A stretch of DNA of 64,000 nucleotides from Nocardioides sp. HDW12B (GCF_011299595.1 NZ_CP049867.1:62001-126000); one strand, 5' to 3'. Positions 16,707-26,090 are shown, counted from the stretch's first letter. The notes: generated from the letters alone by a model not told the origin. A program made the numbers and translations.

Positions 16707-18602
16707 TCAGCCGGACTTGCGGGCGCGGGAGGCGGTCTTGGCGCGGGCGTTGGCGTCGAGGACGACCTTGCGGATGCGGACCGTGTGGGGCGTGACCTCC
16801 ACGCACTCGTCCTCGCGGCAGAACTCCAGGCACTGCTCGAGGCTGAGCTTGCGCGGCGGGATCAGCTTCTCGAAGTTGTCGGAGGTGGCGGACCGGATGT
16901 TGGTCTGCTGCTTCTCCTTGGTGATGTTGACGTCCATGTCGTCGGCGCGCGAGTTCTCGCCGATGATCATGCCCTCGTAGACCTCGGTGGTCGGCTCGAC
17001 GAACATCGTGCCGCGCTCCTGCAGGTTGGTCATCGCGTACGCCGTGGCCGCACCCGAGCGGTCGGCCACCATCGACCCGTTGGCGCGCGAGCGGATCTCG
17101 CCGGCCCACGGCTCGTAGCCCTCGAAGACGTGGTGGGCGATGCCGGTGCCGCGGGTGTCGGTGAGGAACTCGGTGCGGAAGCCGATGAGGCCGCGCGCCG
17201 GGACCAGGAACTCCATGCGGACCCAGCCGGTGCCGTGGTTGGTCATCTGCTCCATGCGGCCCTTGCGGACGGCGAGGAGCTGGGTGATCGCGCCGAGGTA
17301 TTCCTCCGGGGCGTCGATGGTCAGGCGCTCAGTCGGCTCGTGGACCTTGCCGTTGATCTCGCGCGTGACCACCTGCGGCTTGCCGACGGTCAGCTCGTAG
17401 CCCTCGCGACGCATCTGCTCGACGAGGATCGCCAGGGCCAGCTCGCCACGGCCCTGGACCTCCCACGTGTCGGGGCGCTCGGTGGTGAGGACCTTGATCG
17501 ACACGTTGCCGATCAGCTCCTTGTCGAGGCGGTCCTTGACGAGGCGGGCGGTGACCTTCGAGCCCTTGACCCGGCCGGCCAGCGGGCTGGAGTTGGTGCC
17601 GATGGTCATCGAGATGGCCGGCTCGTCGACGGTGATGAGCGGCAGCGCGACCGGGTTCTCCGGGTCGGCCAGCGTCTCGCCGATCATGATCTCGGGGATG
17701 CCGGCGATCGCGCAGATGTCGCCGGGACCGGCCGACTCCGCGGGCAGGCGCTCGAGGGCCTTGGTGACCAGCAGCTCGGTGATCTTGACGTTCTGCTTGG
17801 TGCCGTCGCGCTTCATCCACGCGACCTGCTGGCCCTTGCGCAGGGTGCCCTCCTTGATGCGGACCAGCGCGAGGCGGCCGAGGAAGGGGCTGGCGTCGAG
17901 GTTGGTGACGTGGGCCTGCAGCGGCGCGCCCTCGGTGTGGACCGGGGCGGGGATCGTCTCGATGATCGTGCGGAACAGCGGCTCGAGGTCCTCGCTGTCG
18001 GGCATGCCGCCGTTCTCGGGCATGGTGGTCGACGCGCGGCCGGCCTTCGCGCTGGCGTAGACGACCGGGAAGTCGAGCGCGTCCTGCGAGTGGCTGTCGT
18101 CGAGCAGGTCCATGAACAGCTCGTAGGTCTCGTCGACGACCTCGCTGATGCGGGCGTCGGAGCGGTCGACCTTGTTGACCACGAGCACGACGGGCATGTC
18201 GGCGTTGAGCGCCTTGCGCAGCACGAAGCGGGTCTGGGGCAGCGGGCCCTCGGAGGCGTCGACGAGCAGCACGATGCCGTCGACCATCGACAGGCCGCGC
18301 TCGACCTCGCCACCGAAGTCGGCGTGGCCAGGGGTGTCGATGATGTTGATGGTCATCGGCTCGCCGCCGGTCGCCTCGGCCGCCGCCGGTCCGGCGTACG
18401 CGACCGCGGTGTTCTTGGCGAGGATCGTGATGCCCTTCTCGCGCTCGAGCTCGCCGGAGTCCATGGCGCGCTCGTCGACGTGGGCGTGGGCGCCGAAGCT
18501 CCCTGCCTGCCAGAGCATGGCGTCCACCAGGGTCGTCTTGCCGTGGTCGACGTGCGCCACGATGGCGACGTTGCGGAGGTCGGAGCGGGTCTTGTTCGGC
18601 AC
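16707..18602 (-). CDS. typA: Translational GTPase BipA/TypA
   Basis: A 631-residue ribosome-associated GTPase of the EF-G family. GTPase motifs are G1 AHVDHGKTT (about residues 15-23), the switch I region EREKGITI, G3 DTPGHADFG, G4 NKVD and G5 ASAKAG. The C-terminal part carries the BipA-specific domain (ITQLLAVRKGRMEQM, FLVPARGLIGFRTEFLTDTR). The GTG at 18602 sits 6 bases after TAGACT, so translation is probably leaderless. The protein helps 50S assembly and stress growth. It is followed by the ABM-fold gene. Confidence 0.97.
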   Translation of the reverse strand: MPNKTRSDLRNVAIVAHVDHGKTTLVDAMLWQAGSFGAHAHVDERAMDSGELEREKGITILAKNTAVAYAGPAAAEATGGEPMTINIIDTPGHADFGGEVERGLSMVDGIVLLVDASEGPLPQTRFVLRKALNADMPVVLVVNKVDRSDARISEVVDETYELFMDLLDDSHSQDALDFPVVYASAKAGRASTTMPENGGMPDSEDLEPLFRTIIETIPAPVHTEGAPLQAHVTNLDASPFLGRLALVRIKEGTLRKGQQVAWMKRDGTKQNVKITELLVTKALERLPAESAGPGDICAIAGIPEIMIGETLADPENPVALPLITVDEPAISMTIGTNSSPLAGRVKGSKVTARLVKDRLDKELIGNVSIKVLTTERPDTWEVQGRGELALAILVEQMRREGYELTVGKPQVVTREINGKVHEPTERLTIDAPEEYLGAITQLLAVRKGRMEQMTNHGTGWVRMEFLVPARGLIGFRTEFLTDTRGTGIAHHVFEGYEPWAGEIRSRANGSMVADRSGAATAYAMTNLQERGTMFVEPTTEVYEGMIIGENSRADDMDVNITKEKQQTNIRSATSDNFEKLIPPRKLSLEQCLEFCREDECVEVTPHTVRIRKVVLDANARAKTASRARKSG

Positions 18603-18655
18603 CGGCCGAGTCTACGGTGACTTTTCGGCCGTCCTGACCACGGGCGTGACCTGCC

Positions 18656-21184
18656 TCACCGCAGGGCGACCGTGACGTAGCGGGTGGTCCCGTCGTCGAG
18701 GCGGGCTCCGATCCGGTACTCGTAGCCCGCGGCCAGCTTCTTGGTGGACCAGTCGAACTGCCAGCGGTCCTTCTTGCGCAGGAAGGCGGATCCCGTGGTG
18801 CCCGGGGCCGACGGCACGCTCTCGTTGACGCGCGCCGTCGTCGGGTTGCGGCGTTCCGGCGTCACCCACCGGGGTGCGTCGGCGGGCGTGATGACGGTGC
18901 CGTCGGCCCGGCGCAGCACGAACGAGACCGGGACCGTGTCGCCGGCGCGGAAGACGCTCAAGGGTGCGGTGGGACTGGTCCTCGGGTCGTTGATCGGCTG
19001 ACCGAAGCCGTCGAAGCGGTAGACGACGTCGTAGTCGGCCGTCGCCTGTGCCGTGTTCCCGGCACGGTCGGTCGCCGTGGCCGTGCTCGTGAACGAGCCG
19101 GTCCCGTTGCTGCGTCCACCCGTCGTCGAGGTCGTGCAGGGGCCGGTGAGCCCGGACAGGACGTCGGAGGCGGTGCAGGCGAGGAGCGGGACACCCCCGA
19201 CGACGTACGTCGCGCCCGACGCGCGGCCGGTCAGAGTGACGACAGGCGGTGTGCGGTCGATGTCGATGCCTTCGACGGTGCCGGTGGCGCAGTTGTCCGC
19301 TTGGTCGCAGACCTCCTCGGAGGTGGTGCTCAGGTCCCCGCCCTCGCCGGTGAGGACCGTGTCGGGCGGGTCGGAGACGTCGGACTGGTCGTCGGTCGCG
19401 GTCCAGGCAACCGTGACGTCGTCGTCGTACCAGCCGCTGGCGTTGGGCTCGCTGGTCGCCGTTCCTGTGACCTCGGGCGGCGTGGTGTCGCGCGGCGTCG
19501 TCACCTGCGCCGGACCGCCGGGGTCGACGATCCTGCCGTTGGCTTCGCCGTCCGCGTCCCCGATCCCACCATCGGTCAGCCGGACCACGAGGTGGTCCTC
19601 GACGAACGCCACCCGGTCGCGCGGCAGCAGGGACCACGTCCGGGTGTCGGGGTCGTACTTCGCGTAGTCGCTGACCCTGGGGACTGCCGACTTGTGCAGG
19701 CTGATCGTCTGGGTCGAGCCGACCGGGATGTCCGCCACGGTGAAGGACACCAGACCAGCGGGCAGGAACACGCCCTCCGGCGGCTCGGCAACGTCGGCGA
19801 GGTCCAGCGTGGAGACGTCGAGGAGGGTGGACTCGTCGGGCCCCACGACGGTCAGGAAGCTGGACGGGTCCCGTGGGTTCGGGTCCTCGCCATTGATGGG
19901 CAGGGTCGTCACGTGGTCCTGCAGGTAGTCGAACACCCCGTCGCGGTTGCCGTCCCCGGACTCCGGCCCCAGGGCCTCGACCTGTGCGTCGACCCCGTCC
20001 GCGTCGACTGCCGCGTCCGGGTCGCCGTGGATGAGCGCCTCGGTGTCGGTGAAGTAGGTGACGTCGCCGCCATCGGGACCGACGGTGACGGGCCGCGACG
20101 TTCGCCAGACATCCGGGTCCGGGAACCTCACCCGGCAATAGGTCGCATTCGGCAGAGCCTCGAGAGTGACGTCCGGTCCGACGGCTGTGTGAGCCAGACC
20201 TTCGCGATTCGCTCCACTGAAGCGGGAGCACTCCATCTCGATCGGGATGCTGCCGTCGCCGGCCGGATCGACGACGTACACCTGCAGCGGGACCGTGTCG
20301 ACGCTCAACGTCACATTCTCCGCGTCGCCAGGGATGGTGCGTTCGAGGTCCATGCGGGTGTTGGATCCGCGAGCGCTGGCGCTGATCGATCCGGCGCCGA
20401 CGGGTGCGCGCAACGAGAAGGCGCCGGTAGCGGTGTCGATATCCGTGGAGGCCAGCGATCCTTCGCTGTTGGTCACGCTCACCGTTCCCGAGTCGATCGC
20501 TCCGAAGGGGAAGTCGACCGTGCCAGACACAAGTCGGCTGGCGAGATCGAACGAGATCTCGTTCGGGACGGTGTCCCCAGGTTCCATGGAGAAATGCCGA
20601 AACCGGGATCGGACGCCGTCGTCACTCGTGGCCCCCACGCGACAGTCCGCCCAGTCGGTGATGGCCACATAGAGGGTGAGTGGGGTGCTCCCCGAGACGG
20701 TCCATGACGAGGAGACCTCAAGGACGTAGCCGTTGTCCGTGTAGCTGCCTTGCTCACAGGCGACGGTCGCGGAGCCTGAGACGGGCTGCTCGGCGCTTCC
20801 GCCCAGCGAGACCGTGAAGGACTCCATCGGCGCCTCGATCACCGGTGACCTGCCTGACTCGACCCAGAGTGAGGCAAGGAACTCCGCTCGGTTCGGAAAT
20901 CCCTCTGGATCGCCCGGGAACGACAGATTGACCCGCGCGAGGTGCCAACCGGGGTCCGCTGCGAAGCGGAATTCACCGCTCGCGGAGAGCTGAGCGCCAA
21001 CCCCCGTGGGCTCGATACCGAACTCGGTGTACTCCACCAGACTGATCGACCCGGAGTCGAGGGGGCCGCCGATCCAGGTCACCGTGCCGTCGACCGTGAC
21101 GGGTCCGGCGGCGTGGGCGGGCGGTCCGAGCAGAAGGAGGCTCGAGCTGACGATCAGGATCAGGGCGATGAGTCTGTTCTTCAT
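18656..21184 (-). CDS. Large secreted protein with Ig-like repeats and C-terminal PxKF domain
   Basis: An 842-residue exported protein. It has an N-terminal signal peptide (MKNRLIALILIVSSSLLLLG, cleaved near AHA), several beta-sandwich repeats, a central segment with CDQADNCA and Ig-like domains with paired cysteines (residues about 560-720: TPPVVTLTGRASGATYVVGG...), then a PxKF-type C-terminal domain starting VYRFDGFGQPINDPRTS with FRAGDTVPVSFVLRR and WQFDWSTKKLAAG. Such domains are frequent in actinobacterial surface proteins. No catalytic domain is seen. It probably acts as an adhesin-like or structural surface protein. It precedes bipA by 53 bp on the same strand but is not functionally related. 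Confidence 0.8.
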   Translation of the reverse strand: MKNRLIALILIVSSSLLLLGPPAHAAGPVTVDGTVTWIGGPLDSGSISLVEYTEFGIEPTGVGAQLSASGEFRFAADPGWHLARVNLSFPGDPEGFPNRAEFLASLWVESGRSPVIEAPMESFTVSLGGSAEQPVSGSATVACEQGSYTDNGYVLEVSSSWTVSGSTPLTLYVAITDWADCRVGATSDDGVRSRFRHFSMEPGDTVPNEISFDLASRLVSGTVDFPFGAIDSGTVSVTNSEGSLASTDIDTATGAFSLRAPVGAGSISASARGSNTRMDLERTIPGDAENVTLSVDTVPLQVYVVDPAGDGSIPIEMECSRFSGANREGLAHTAVGPDVTLEALPNATYCRVRFPDPDVWRTSRPVTVGPDGGDVTYFTDTEALIHGDPDAAVDADGVDAQVEALGPESGDGNRDGVFDYLQDHVTTLPINGEDPNPRDPSSFLTVVGPDESTLLDVSTLDLADVAEPPEGVFLPAGLVSFTVADIPVGSTQTISLHKSAVPRVSDYAKYDPDTRTWSLLPRDRVAFVEDHLVVRLTDGGIGDADGEANGRIVDPGGPAQVTTPRDTTPPEVTGTATSEPNASGWYDDDVTVAWTATDDQSDVSDPPDTVLTGEGGDLSTTSEEVCDQADNCATGTVEGIDIDRTPPVVTLTGRASGATYVVGGVPLLACTASDVLSGLTGPCTTSTTGGRSNGTGSFTSTATATDRAGNTAQATADYDVVYRFDGFGQPINDPRTSPTAPLSVFRAGDTVPVSFVLRRADGTVITPADAPRWVTPERRNPTTARVNESVPSAPGTTGSAFLRKKDRWQFDWSTKKLAAGYEYRIGARLDDGTTRYVTVALR

Positions 21185-21336
21185 GGGGACCCCCGTGAGG
21201 CTCACGGGCGGGCGACCGCCGGCCCGTGCAACCCCTCCACAGAACGCCTGTGGCCGGTCCGTGGCCACCGCCCTATGTCCCGCGTGGTCCGGGACTTGTG
21301 TCGGCGCCCGTGTCCATCAGGGACAGATGTGGCCCG

Positions 21337-21356
21337 GAGCACCTGTAGTGGTGCTC
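21337..21356. promoter_or_regulatory. Small inverted repeat in a divergent promoter region
   Basis: GAGCACC and GGTGCTC (7-bp perfect arms, 6-bp loop) lie in the 371 bp divergent region between the PxKF gene and the GAF/PucR regulator. A second weaker dyad GTCCCG ... CGGGAC is near 21275-21293. Either could be an operator. Otherwise the gap contains the family B element at 21405. Confidence 0.3.
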
Positions 21357-21404
21357 TGCCACGTGTCATCAGTGGCCCGGAGGTCACGTGCTTGGCAGCG
21401 ACGG

Positions 21405-21480
21405 GTCCGACGGACGTGCAGTTCGGCCGAGATCGGCACTGTTCCGGGCGCCAGGGGCCGAACTGCACGTCCGACGGTCC
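21405..21480. repeat. Family B palindromic element, copy B1
   Basis: A 76 bp element with arms GTCCGACGGACGTGCAGTTC (left, continuing GGCC) and GGCCGAACTGCACGTCCG (right). The arms are inverted and 18 bp are perfectly complementary. It is the only family B copy in the window not next to the AbiEi/DUF559-type gene at 32.5 kb. Confidence 0.88.
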
Positions 21481-21555
21481 GCACCGGCGGGAGCACACCG
21501 CGGTCGAGGGCGGCAGAGGACCTCCGACGGCCAGCGGGCGGACTAGGTTGAGGCC

Positions 21556-23676
21556 GTGTCCGCGTTCCTCGACCTCCTCTACGCCGGGGCGGACGAGTCG
21601 GCGTTCGACCGGGTCGTGGCCGACGCCGTGCGCGACGGGGTGAGCGGGCAGGACCTCGCCGACCTGGAGCGCCAGCGCGACATGGCGGTGCGGCTGCGCG
21701 AGCAGATGGAGCGCCAGCGCAGCCGCGAGGCCGAGCTCACCGCGCTCTACGAGACCGCCAACGACCTCATCGCGATCCGCGACGTCGACGCCATCCTGGC
21801 CGCGATCGTGCGCCGTGCCCGGCAGCTGCTCGGCGCCGACATGACCTACCTGTCGTTGAACGACGAGGCCGAGGGAGCCTCCTTCATGAAGGTCACCGAC
21901 GGGTCTGTGTCAGCGGAGTTCCGCAACCTCCGGCTGCCGCTGGGGACCGGGCTGCTGGGCCTGGTGGCGCAGACCGGCGCGCCATACCACACTGACGACT
22001 ACCAGCACGACAGCCGCTTCGTGCACCGCGAGTACATCGACCACGCCGTCAACGACGAGGGGATCCGCGCGATCCTCGGCGTGCCGCTGCTGGTCGAGGG
22101 CACGGTCATCGGCGCCCTGCTGGCCACGCACCGGACCGTGCGCGCGTTCCCGCCGAGCGAGATCTCGCTGCTCACCTCCTTCGCTGCGCACGCCGCTGTC
22201 GCGCTCGAGAACGCCCGGCTCTTCGAGGCCACCCGGGCCGCCCTGGCGGAGCGCGACGAGACCAACCGACGGCTCGAGGCCCAGACCGCCGCCGTCAGCT
22301 CCGCCGCCGCCGCCCACGACCGGCTGACGTCGGTCCTCCTGCTCGGCGGGGAGGTCGCCGACGTCGCGGCCGCGCTCGGCGACGTGCTCGGTGGGCGGGT
22401 CAGCGTGTACGACGTCGACGGCCGGGTCGTTGCAGCCGGGACCGACGTCGACGGCCGGGTCGTCGCAGCCGGGAGCGACGGCGCGGGCGGGGAAGGCGGC
22501 GCGGGCGGGGAAGGCGGCGCGGGCGGGGAAGGCGGCGCGGGCGGGGAAGGTGGCGCGGGCGGGGAAGGTGGCGCGGGCGGGGAAGGCGGCGCGGGCGGGG
22601 AAGGCGGCGCGGGCGGGGACGGCGGCGCGGCCGGCGCGGGCGGTGCGGGCGGCGCGGCTCACGGGTCGGAGGACGTCGAAGCGTGGGAGCCCGGTCTGGC
22701 CGCGGCGGTCGAGGACGCCCGGGGCTCCGGGCGCGCCGTCGACGCCGGGCGTGGCGTCTGGGTGGCCGCCGCGCTGGCCGGTGCCGAGCACCTCGGGTCC
22801 GTCGTCATCCGCGACGTGCTGGCGCCGCTCGACCTCAGCGCCCGGCGCACGCTCGAGCGCGGCGCCATGGTGACGGCGCTGGTGCTGACCTTCAACCGGT
22901 CGGTGGCCGACGCCGAGGAACGGCTGCGCGGCGACCTGCTCACCGACCTGCTGGCGGGGGAGGAGGTCGACCGGGCCCGCCTGGCCGGCCTGGAGCGGCG
23001 CCACGAGGTCGACCTCGACCGGCCCCTCGCCGTCGTGCTCGCCGTGGTGGGCGCCGACCTGCCGGCCCGTCCCTCGCAGCGCCGCCGGGTGGCCGAGGCG
23101 GCGTCCCGGTTCGCCGCCGACCACGACGGGCTCGGCGGGGCGCACCAGGGCCGGGCGGTGGTCGTCGTACCGGACACCGACGACCGGCTCGCGCTCGCTC
23201 GCGACCTGCACGCCCGGCTCTCGGCGCTGGACCTCGGGACGGTCACCACCGCCGTGGCCGGTCCGGTCGCGGGCGCTGCTGCGGTGGCCGGCGCCCGTGC
23301 GGAGGCCGACGAGGTGCTGCGCACGCTGCTGACGCTCGGGCGGGCCGGCGAGACCGGCGACGCCGCCGGGCTCGGACTGGCGCGACTGGTCCTGGGCCAC
23401 AACGGACCCGACGAGCTCGCCGACTTCGTGGCGGCGACGCTCGGACCCGTCCTGGAGTACGACGAGCGCCGGGGGACCGAGCTGCTCGCGACGCTGGAGG
23501 CGTGGTTCGCCGACGGCTGCTCACCCTCGGCGGCCGCCGCCCGCCTGCACGTGCACGCCAACACCGTCACCCAGCGGCTGGACCGCATCGGGTCGCTGCT
23601 CGGGGACCGCTGGCGGGACCCCGACCGCGCCCTCGAGCAGCAGCTCGCCCTCCAGGTCCACCGGCTGCGGCGCTGA
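21556..23676 (+). CDS. GAF-domain / PucR-type helix-turn-helix transcriptional regulator
   Basis: A 706-residue regulator. An N-terminal coiled-coil (about 35-60), a GAF sensor domain at about 60-225 (LYETANDLIAIRDVDAILAA ... FAAHAAVALENARLF), a middle ligand-like domain interrupted by a Gly-Ala-Gly-Gly-Glu-Gly repeat tract (about 309-360), a GGDEF-derived CdaR-like region, and a C-terminal PucR HTH (LHVHANTVTQRLDRI). The GTG at 21556 is 6 bases after TAGGTT, so the mRNA is probably leaderless. It precedes and co-orients with a 3-hydroxybutyrate dehydrogenase and an MHS transporter and probably controls them. A long dyad in between is the likely operator. Confidence 0.88.
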   Translation: MSAFLDLLYAGADESAFDRVVADAVRDGVSGQDLADLERQRDMAVRLREQMERQRSREAELTALYETANDLIAIRDVDAILAAIVRRARQLLGADMTYLSLNDEAEGASFMKVTDGSVSAEFRNLRLPLGTGLLGLVAQTGAPYHTDDYQHDSRFVHREYIDHAVNDEGIRAILGVPLLVEGTVIGALLATHRTVRAFPPSEISLLTSFAAHAAVALENARLFEATRAALAERDETNRRLEAQTAAVSSAAAAHDRLTSVLLLGGEVADVAAALGDVLGGRVSVYDVDGRVVAAGTDVDGRVVAAGSDGAGGEGGAGGEGGAGGEGGAGGEGGAGGEGGAGGEGGAGGEGGAGGDGGAAGAGGAGGAAHGSEDVEAWEPGLAAAVEDARGSGRAVDAGRGVWVAAALAGAEHLGSVVIRDVLAPLDLSARRTLERGAMVTALVLTFNRSVADAEERLRGDLLTDLLAGEEVDRARLAGLERRHEVDLDRPLAVVLAVVGADLPARPSQRRRVAEAASRFAADHDGLGGAHQGRAVVVVPDTDDRLALARDLHARLSALDLGTVTTAVAGPVAGAAAVAGARAEADEVLRTLLTLGRAGETGDAAGLGLARLVLGHNGPDELADFVAATLGPVLEYDERRGTELLATLEAWFADGCSPSAAAARLHVHANTVTQRLDRIGSLLGDRWRDPDRALEQQLALQVHRLRR
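22480..22640 (+). repeat. Coding 18-bp minisatellite in the PucR-type regulator
   Basis: About seven near-identical 18 bp units (GCGGGCGGGGAAGGCGGC) plus a variant eighth encode GAGGEG repeats. The eighth has Asp for Glu, and two units carry GGT instead of GGC. Immediately upstream a ~30 bp segment encoding DVDGRVVAAG is duplicated. Unit length is a multiple of three, so copy changes keep the frame. Confidence 0.9.
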
Positions 23677-23683
23677 ATCGCGA

Positions 23684-23735
23684 CATGTGTTCCCACCACA
23701 CTCAGAAGGGGGGCGAGTGTGGGTCCGAACACATG
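23684..23735. promoter_or_regulatory. 52-bp dyad, candidate operator upstream of bdh
   Basis: CATGTGTTC (23684-23692) and CACACTC (23697-23703) are mirrored by GAGTGTG (23715-23721) and GAACACATG (23727-23735). It lies between the regulator stop and the -10 box (TAATCT 23757-23762) of the dehydrogenase gene. That position suits an activator or repressor site. A terminator role for the upstream gene is the alternative. Confidence 0.6.
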
Positions 23736-23768
23736 GAAGGTGACGTCGACCATCCCTAATCTCGAGGG

Positions 23769-24551
23769 ATGCCCGATTCCTCCCCTCTCCCTGCGCCGAC
23801 GCCCGACGCCCTGACCGGCCGCACGGCGCTGGTCACCGGCGCCGCCAGCGGCATCGGCCGCGCGGTGGCCCACCGGCTGAGCGCCGCCGGCGCCCACGTC
23901 GTCGCCCTCGATCGCGACGAGGCCGGGGTGAAGGCGCTCGCCGCCGACCTCGGCTGCGACACCCTCGTGGCCGACCTCGCCGACCCGGCGGTCATCGACG
24001 ACCTCTCGCTCGGCGAGGTCGACATCCTCGTCAACAACGCCGGCCTCCAGCACGTCGCCGCCGTGGAGGACTTCGACCCCGACCGGTTCCGGCTGATCCA
24101 GGCCGTGCTGCTCGAGGCGCCGTTCCGCTTCGCCCGCGCCGTGCTGCCCGGCATGTACGACCGGGGCTGGGGGCGGCTCGTCCACGTCACCTCCGTCCAC
24201 GGGCACCGCGCGTCGGCCTACAAGGCCGGCTACGTCAGCGCCAAGCACGGCCTCGAGGGGCTGTCGAAGGTGATCGCGCTCGAGGCCGCCGGCCGGGGCG
24301 TCACCAGCAACACCGTCGCCCCCGGCTACGTGCGCACGCCGCTGGTCGAGGGCCAGATCGCCGACCAGGCGCGCTCGCACGGGCTGCCCGAGGAGGACGT
24401 CCTCGACCAGGTCCTGCTGGCCCGCACGCCCGTGAAGCGGCTCGTCGAGCCCGACGAGGTCGCGGCCGTCGTCGCGTTCCTCTGCGGCCCGGGCACCGAC
24501 TCGATCACCGGCACCTCCCAGCTCATGGACGGCGGCTGGACCGCCGCCTGA
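23769..24551 (+). CDS. bdhA: 3-hydroxybutyrate dehydrogenase (SDR family)
   Basis: A 260-residue short-chain dehydrogenase that probably oxidises D-3-hydroxybutyrate to acetoacetate with NAD+. It has the cofactor motif TGAASGIG, the NNAG motif (VNNAGLQHVAAVEDF, the form typical of this enzyme), catalytic Ser (HVTSVHGH) and the YxxxK equivalent (YVSAK). The C-terminal QLMDGGWTA is the family end. The ATG is 6 bases after TAATCT, giving a leaderless mRNA. The next gene is an MHS-type transporter, and together they form a ketone-body/organic-acid uptake and oxidation unit under the upstream PucR-type regulator. Confidence 0.9.
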   Translation: MPDSSPLPAPTPDALTGRTALVTGAASGIGRAVAHRLSAAGAHVVALDRDEAGVKALAADLGCDTLVADLADPAVIDDLSLGEVDILVNNAGLQHVAAVEDFDPDRFRLIQAVLLEAPFRFARAVLPGMYDRGWGRLVHVTSVHGHRASAYKAGYVSAKHGLEGLSKVIALEAAGRGVTSNTVAPGYVRTPLVEGQIADQARSHGLPEEDVLDQVLLARTPVKRLVEPDEVAAVVAFLCGPGTDSITGTSQLMDGGWTAA

Positions 24552-24632
24552 GCCGGCCCGCGCTCGCCTTACCCCCCGCACGCACGCACGCCACCCACGC
24601 ACGGCACCACCCCCTCACACCAGGAGATGCAC

Positions 24633-25997
24633 ATGAGCACCACCACCGGGGCGCACCAGCCCCCCGAGACCGAGACGTCAGGACCGGGCATCGTCAAGGT
24701 CGTCTTCGCGAGCCTCATCGGCACCGCTGTCGAGTGGTACGACTTCTTCCTCTACGGCTCGGCCGCCGCGCTCGTCTTCGGGCAGCTGTTCTTCCCCGAG
24801 GGCGACGAGGTCACCGGCACCCTGCTCGCCTTCGGCACCTACGCCCTCGGCTTCGTGGCGCGGCCCTTGGGAGGGGTCGTGTTCGGCCACTTCGGCGACC
24901 GGGTCGGCCGCAAGAAGATGCTCGTGACCTCGCTGCTCATGATGGGGGTCGCGACGTTCGCCATCGGCCTGCTGCCGACGTACGCCACCATCGGCATCGC
25001 CGCGCCGATCCTGCTGCTGGTCTGCCGGCTCGTGCAGGGCTTCGCCGTCGGCGGCGAGTGGGGCGGCGCGGTGCTCATGGCCGCCGAGCACGGCTCGGAC
25101 GACAGGCGCGGCTTCTGGTCGTCGTGGCCGCAGGCCGGCGTCGCGCTCGGCAACCTCTTCGCGACCGGCGTGCTGTTCCTGCTCGCGCTGGTCCAGAGCG
25201 AGGAGACCTTCGAGGCCTGGGGCTGGCGCATCCCGTTCCTGCTGTCCGCGGTGCTCGTGATCATCGGCCTCTGGGTCCGACTGTCCATCGAGGAGTCGCC
25301 GGTCTTCAAGGAGGCGCACGCCCAGATCGAGGAGAAGAAGGACACCGCCCGTCACATCCCGATCGTCGAGGTCTTCAAGAAGTACCCCCGCGAGGTCTTC
25401 TCCGCCATGGGCATGCGGCTCGCGGAGAACACGTCGTACTACATCTTCACGATCATCGTCATCACGTTCGTCACGACGTACGACGACCAGGAGCGCGGGC
25501 CGATCCTGCAGGCGCTCCTCATCGGCTCGGTCGTGCACTTCATCTGGATCCCGATCGTCGGGCTGCTCTCGGACCGCATCGGCCGCAAGCCGCTCTACCT
25601 CGCCGGTGCCGTGGGCGTCGCGGTGTGGACGTTCGTGTTCTTCCCGCTCGTCGAGAGCGGCGAGCCGGGCAAGCTGACCCTCGCGGTCGTCGTCGGCCTG
25701 ATGCTGCACGCGCTGATGTACTCCCCGCAGGCGGCGTTCTTCTCCGAGCTGTTCGGCACCTCGGTGCGCTACACCGGTGCGTCCGTCGGCTACCAGCTGG
25801 CCTCGATCCTGGCCGGTGCGATCGCGCCGATCGTGGCGCTGGAGCTGCTCGGCTCGGTCGAGGAGTCCAACACCACCGCGGTCGGCATCTACGTCACCGT
25901 GACGTCGGTGCTGACGATCATCGCCGTGCTGGCCGCCAAGGAGACCCGCAACTCCTCGCTGCGCCACGACCGGGTGCTGGAGCACTCCGACCGCTGA
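24633..25997 (+). CDS. MHS-family MFS transporter (organic acid:H+ symporter)
   Basis: A 454-residue, 12-segment permease of the metabolite:H+ symporter branch. Signatures are GTAVEWYDFFLYGSAAALVF in the first segment, GHFGDRVGRKKML in loop 2-3 and GFAVGGEWGGAVLMAAEH in segment 4-5. The family takes up shikimate, citrate, proline/betaine, ketoglutarate and similar solutes. Linkage to the 3-hydroxybutyrate dehydrogenase suggests 3-hydroxybutyrate or a related acid (inference). Start ATG 24633 has AGGAG 6 bases upstream, better spaced than the ATG at 24627. Confidence 0.92.
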   Translation: MSTTTGAHQPPETETSGPGIVKVVFASLIGTAVEWYDFFLYGSAAALVFGQLFFPEGDEVTGTLLAFGTYALGFVARPLGGVVFGHFGDRVGRKKMLVTSLLMMGVATFAIGLLPTYATIGIAAPILLLVCRLVQGFAVGGEWGGAVLMAAEHGSDDRRGFWSSWPQAGVALGNLFATGVLFLLALVQSEETFEAWGWRIPFLLSAVLVIIGLWVRLSIEESPVFKEAHAQIEEKKDTARHIPIVEVFKKYPREVFSAMGMRLAENTSYYIFTIIVITFVTTYDDQERGPILQALLIGSVVHFIWIPIVGLLSDRIGRKPLYLAGAVGVAVWTFVFFPLVESGEPGKLTLAVVVGLMLHALMYSPQAAFFSELFGTSVRYTGASVGYQLASILAGAIAPIVALELLGSVEESNTTAVGIYVTVTSVLTIIAVLAAKETRNSSLRHDRVLEHSDR

Positions 25998-26000
25998 GGG

Positions 26001-26090
26001 CGGTTTCCCACGGTATGCAGACGAATTGACACTCCCCATGGGCCACAACCCATGGGGAGCGTCAGTTTTCCTGCATACCGTGGGAAACCG
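26001..26090. repeat. Family C palindromic element, copy C1 (convergent gap)
   Basis: A 90 bp element with perfect outer arms CGGTTTCCCACGGTATGCAG / CTGCATACCGTGGGAAACCG and perfect inner arms CTCCCCATGGG / CCCATGGGGAG. It begins 3 bp after the transporter stop and ends 19 bp before the DctA stop. Confidence 0.93.

Noticed and set aside
22480-22640. PE_PGRS-type or phase-variable frameshifting tract
   Set aside because: Units are 18 bp, so copy changes never shift the frame, and the surrounding protein is a cytoplasmic regulator.
26001-26090. Family C/D elements as terminal inverted repeats of an IS element
   Set aside because: The element is only 90-94 bp with no transposase between the arms, and the arms are folded on themselves rather than flanking a gene.
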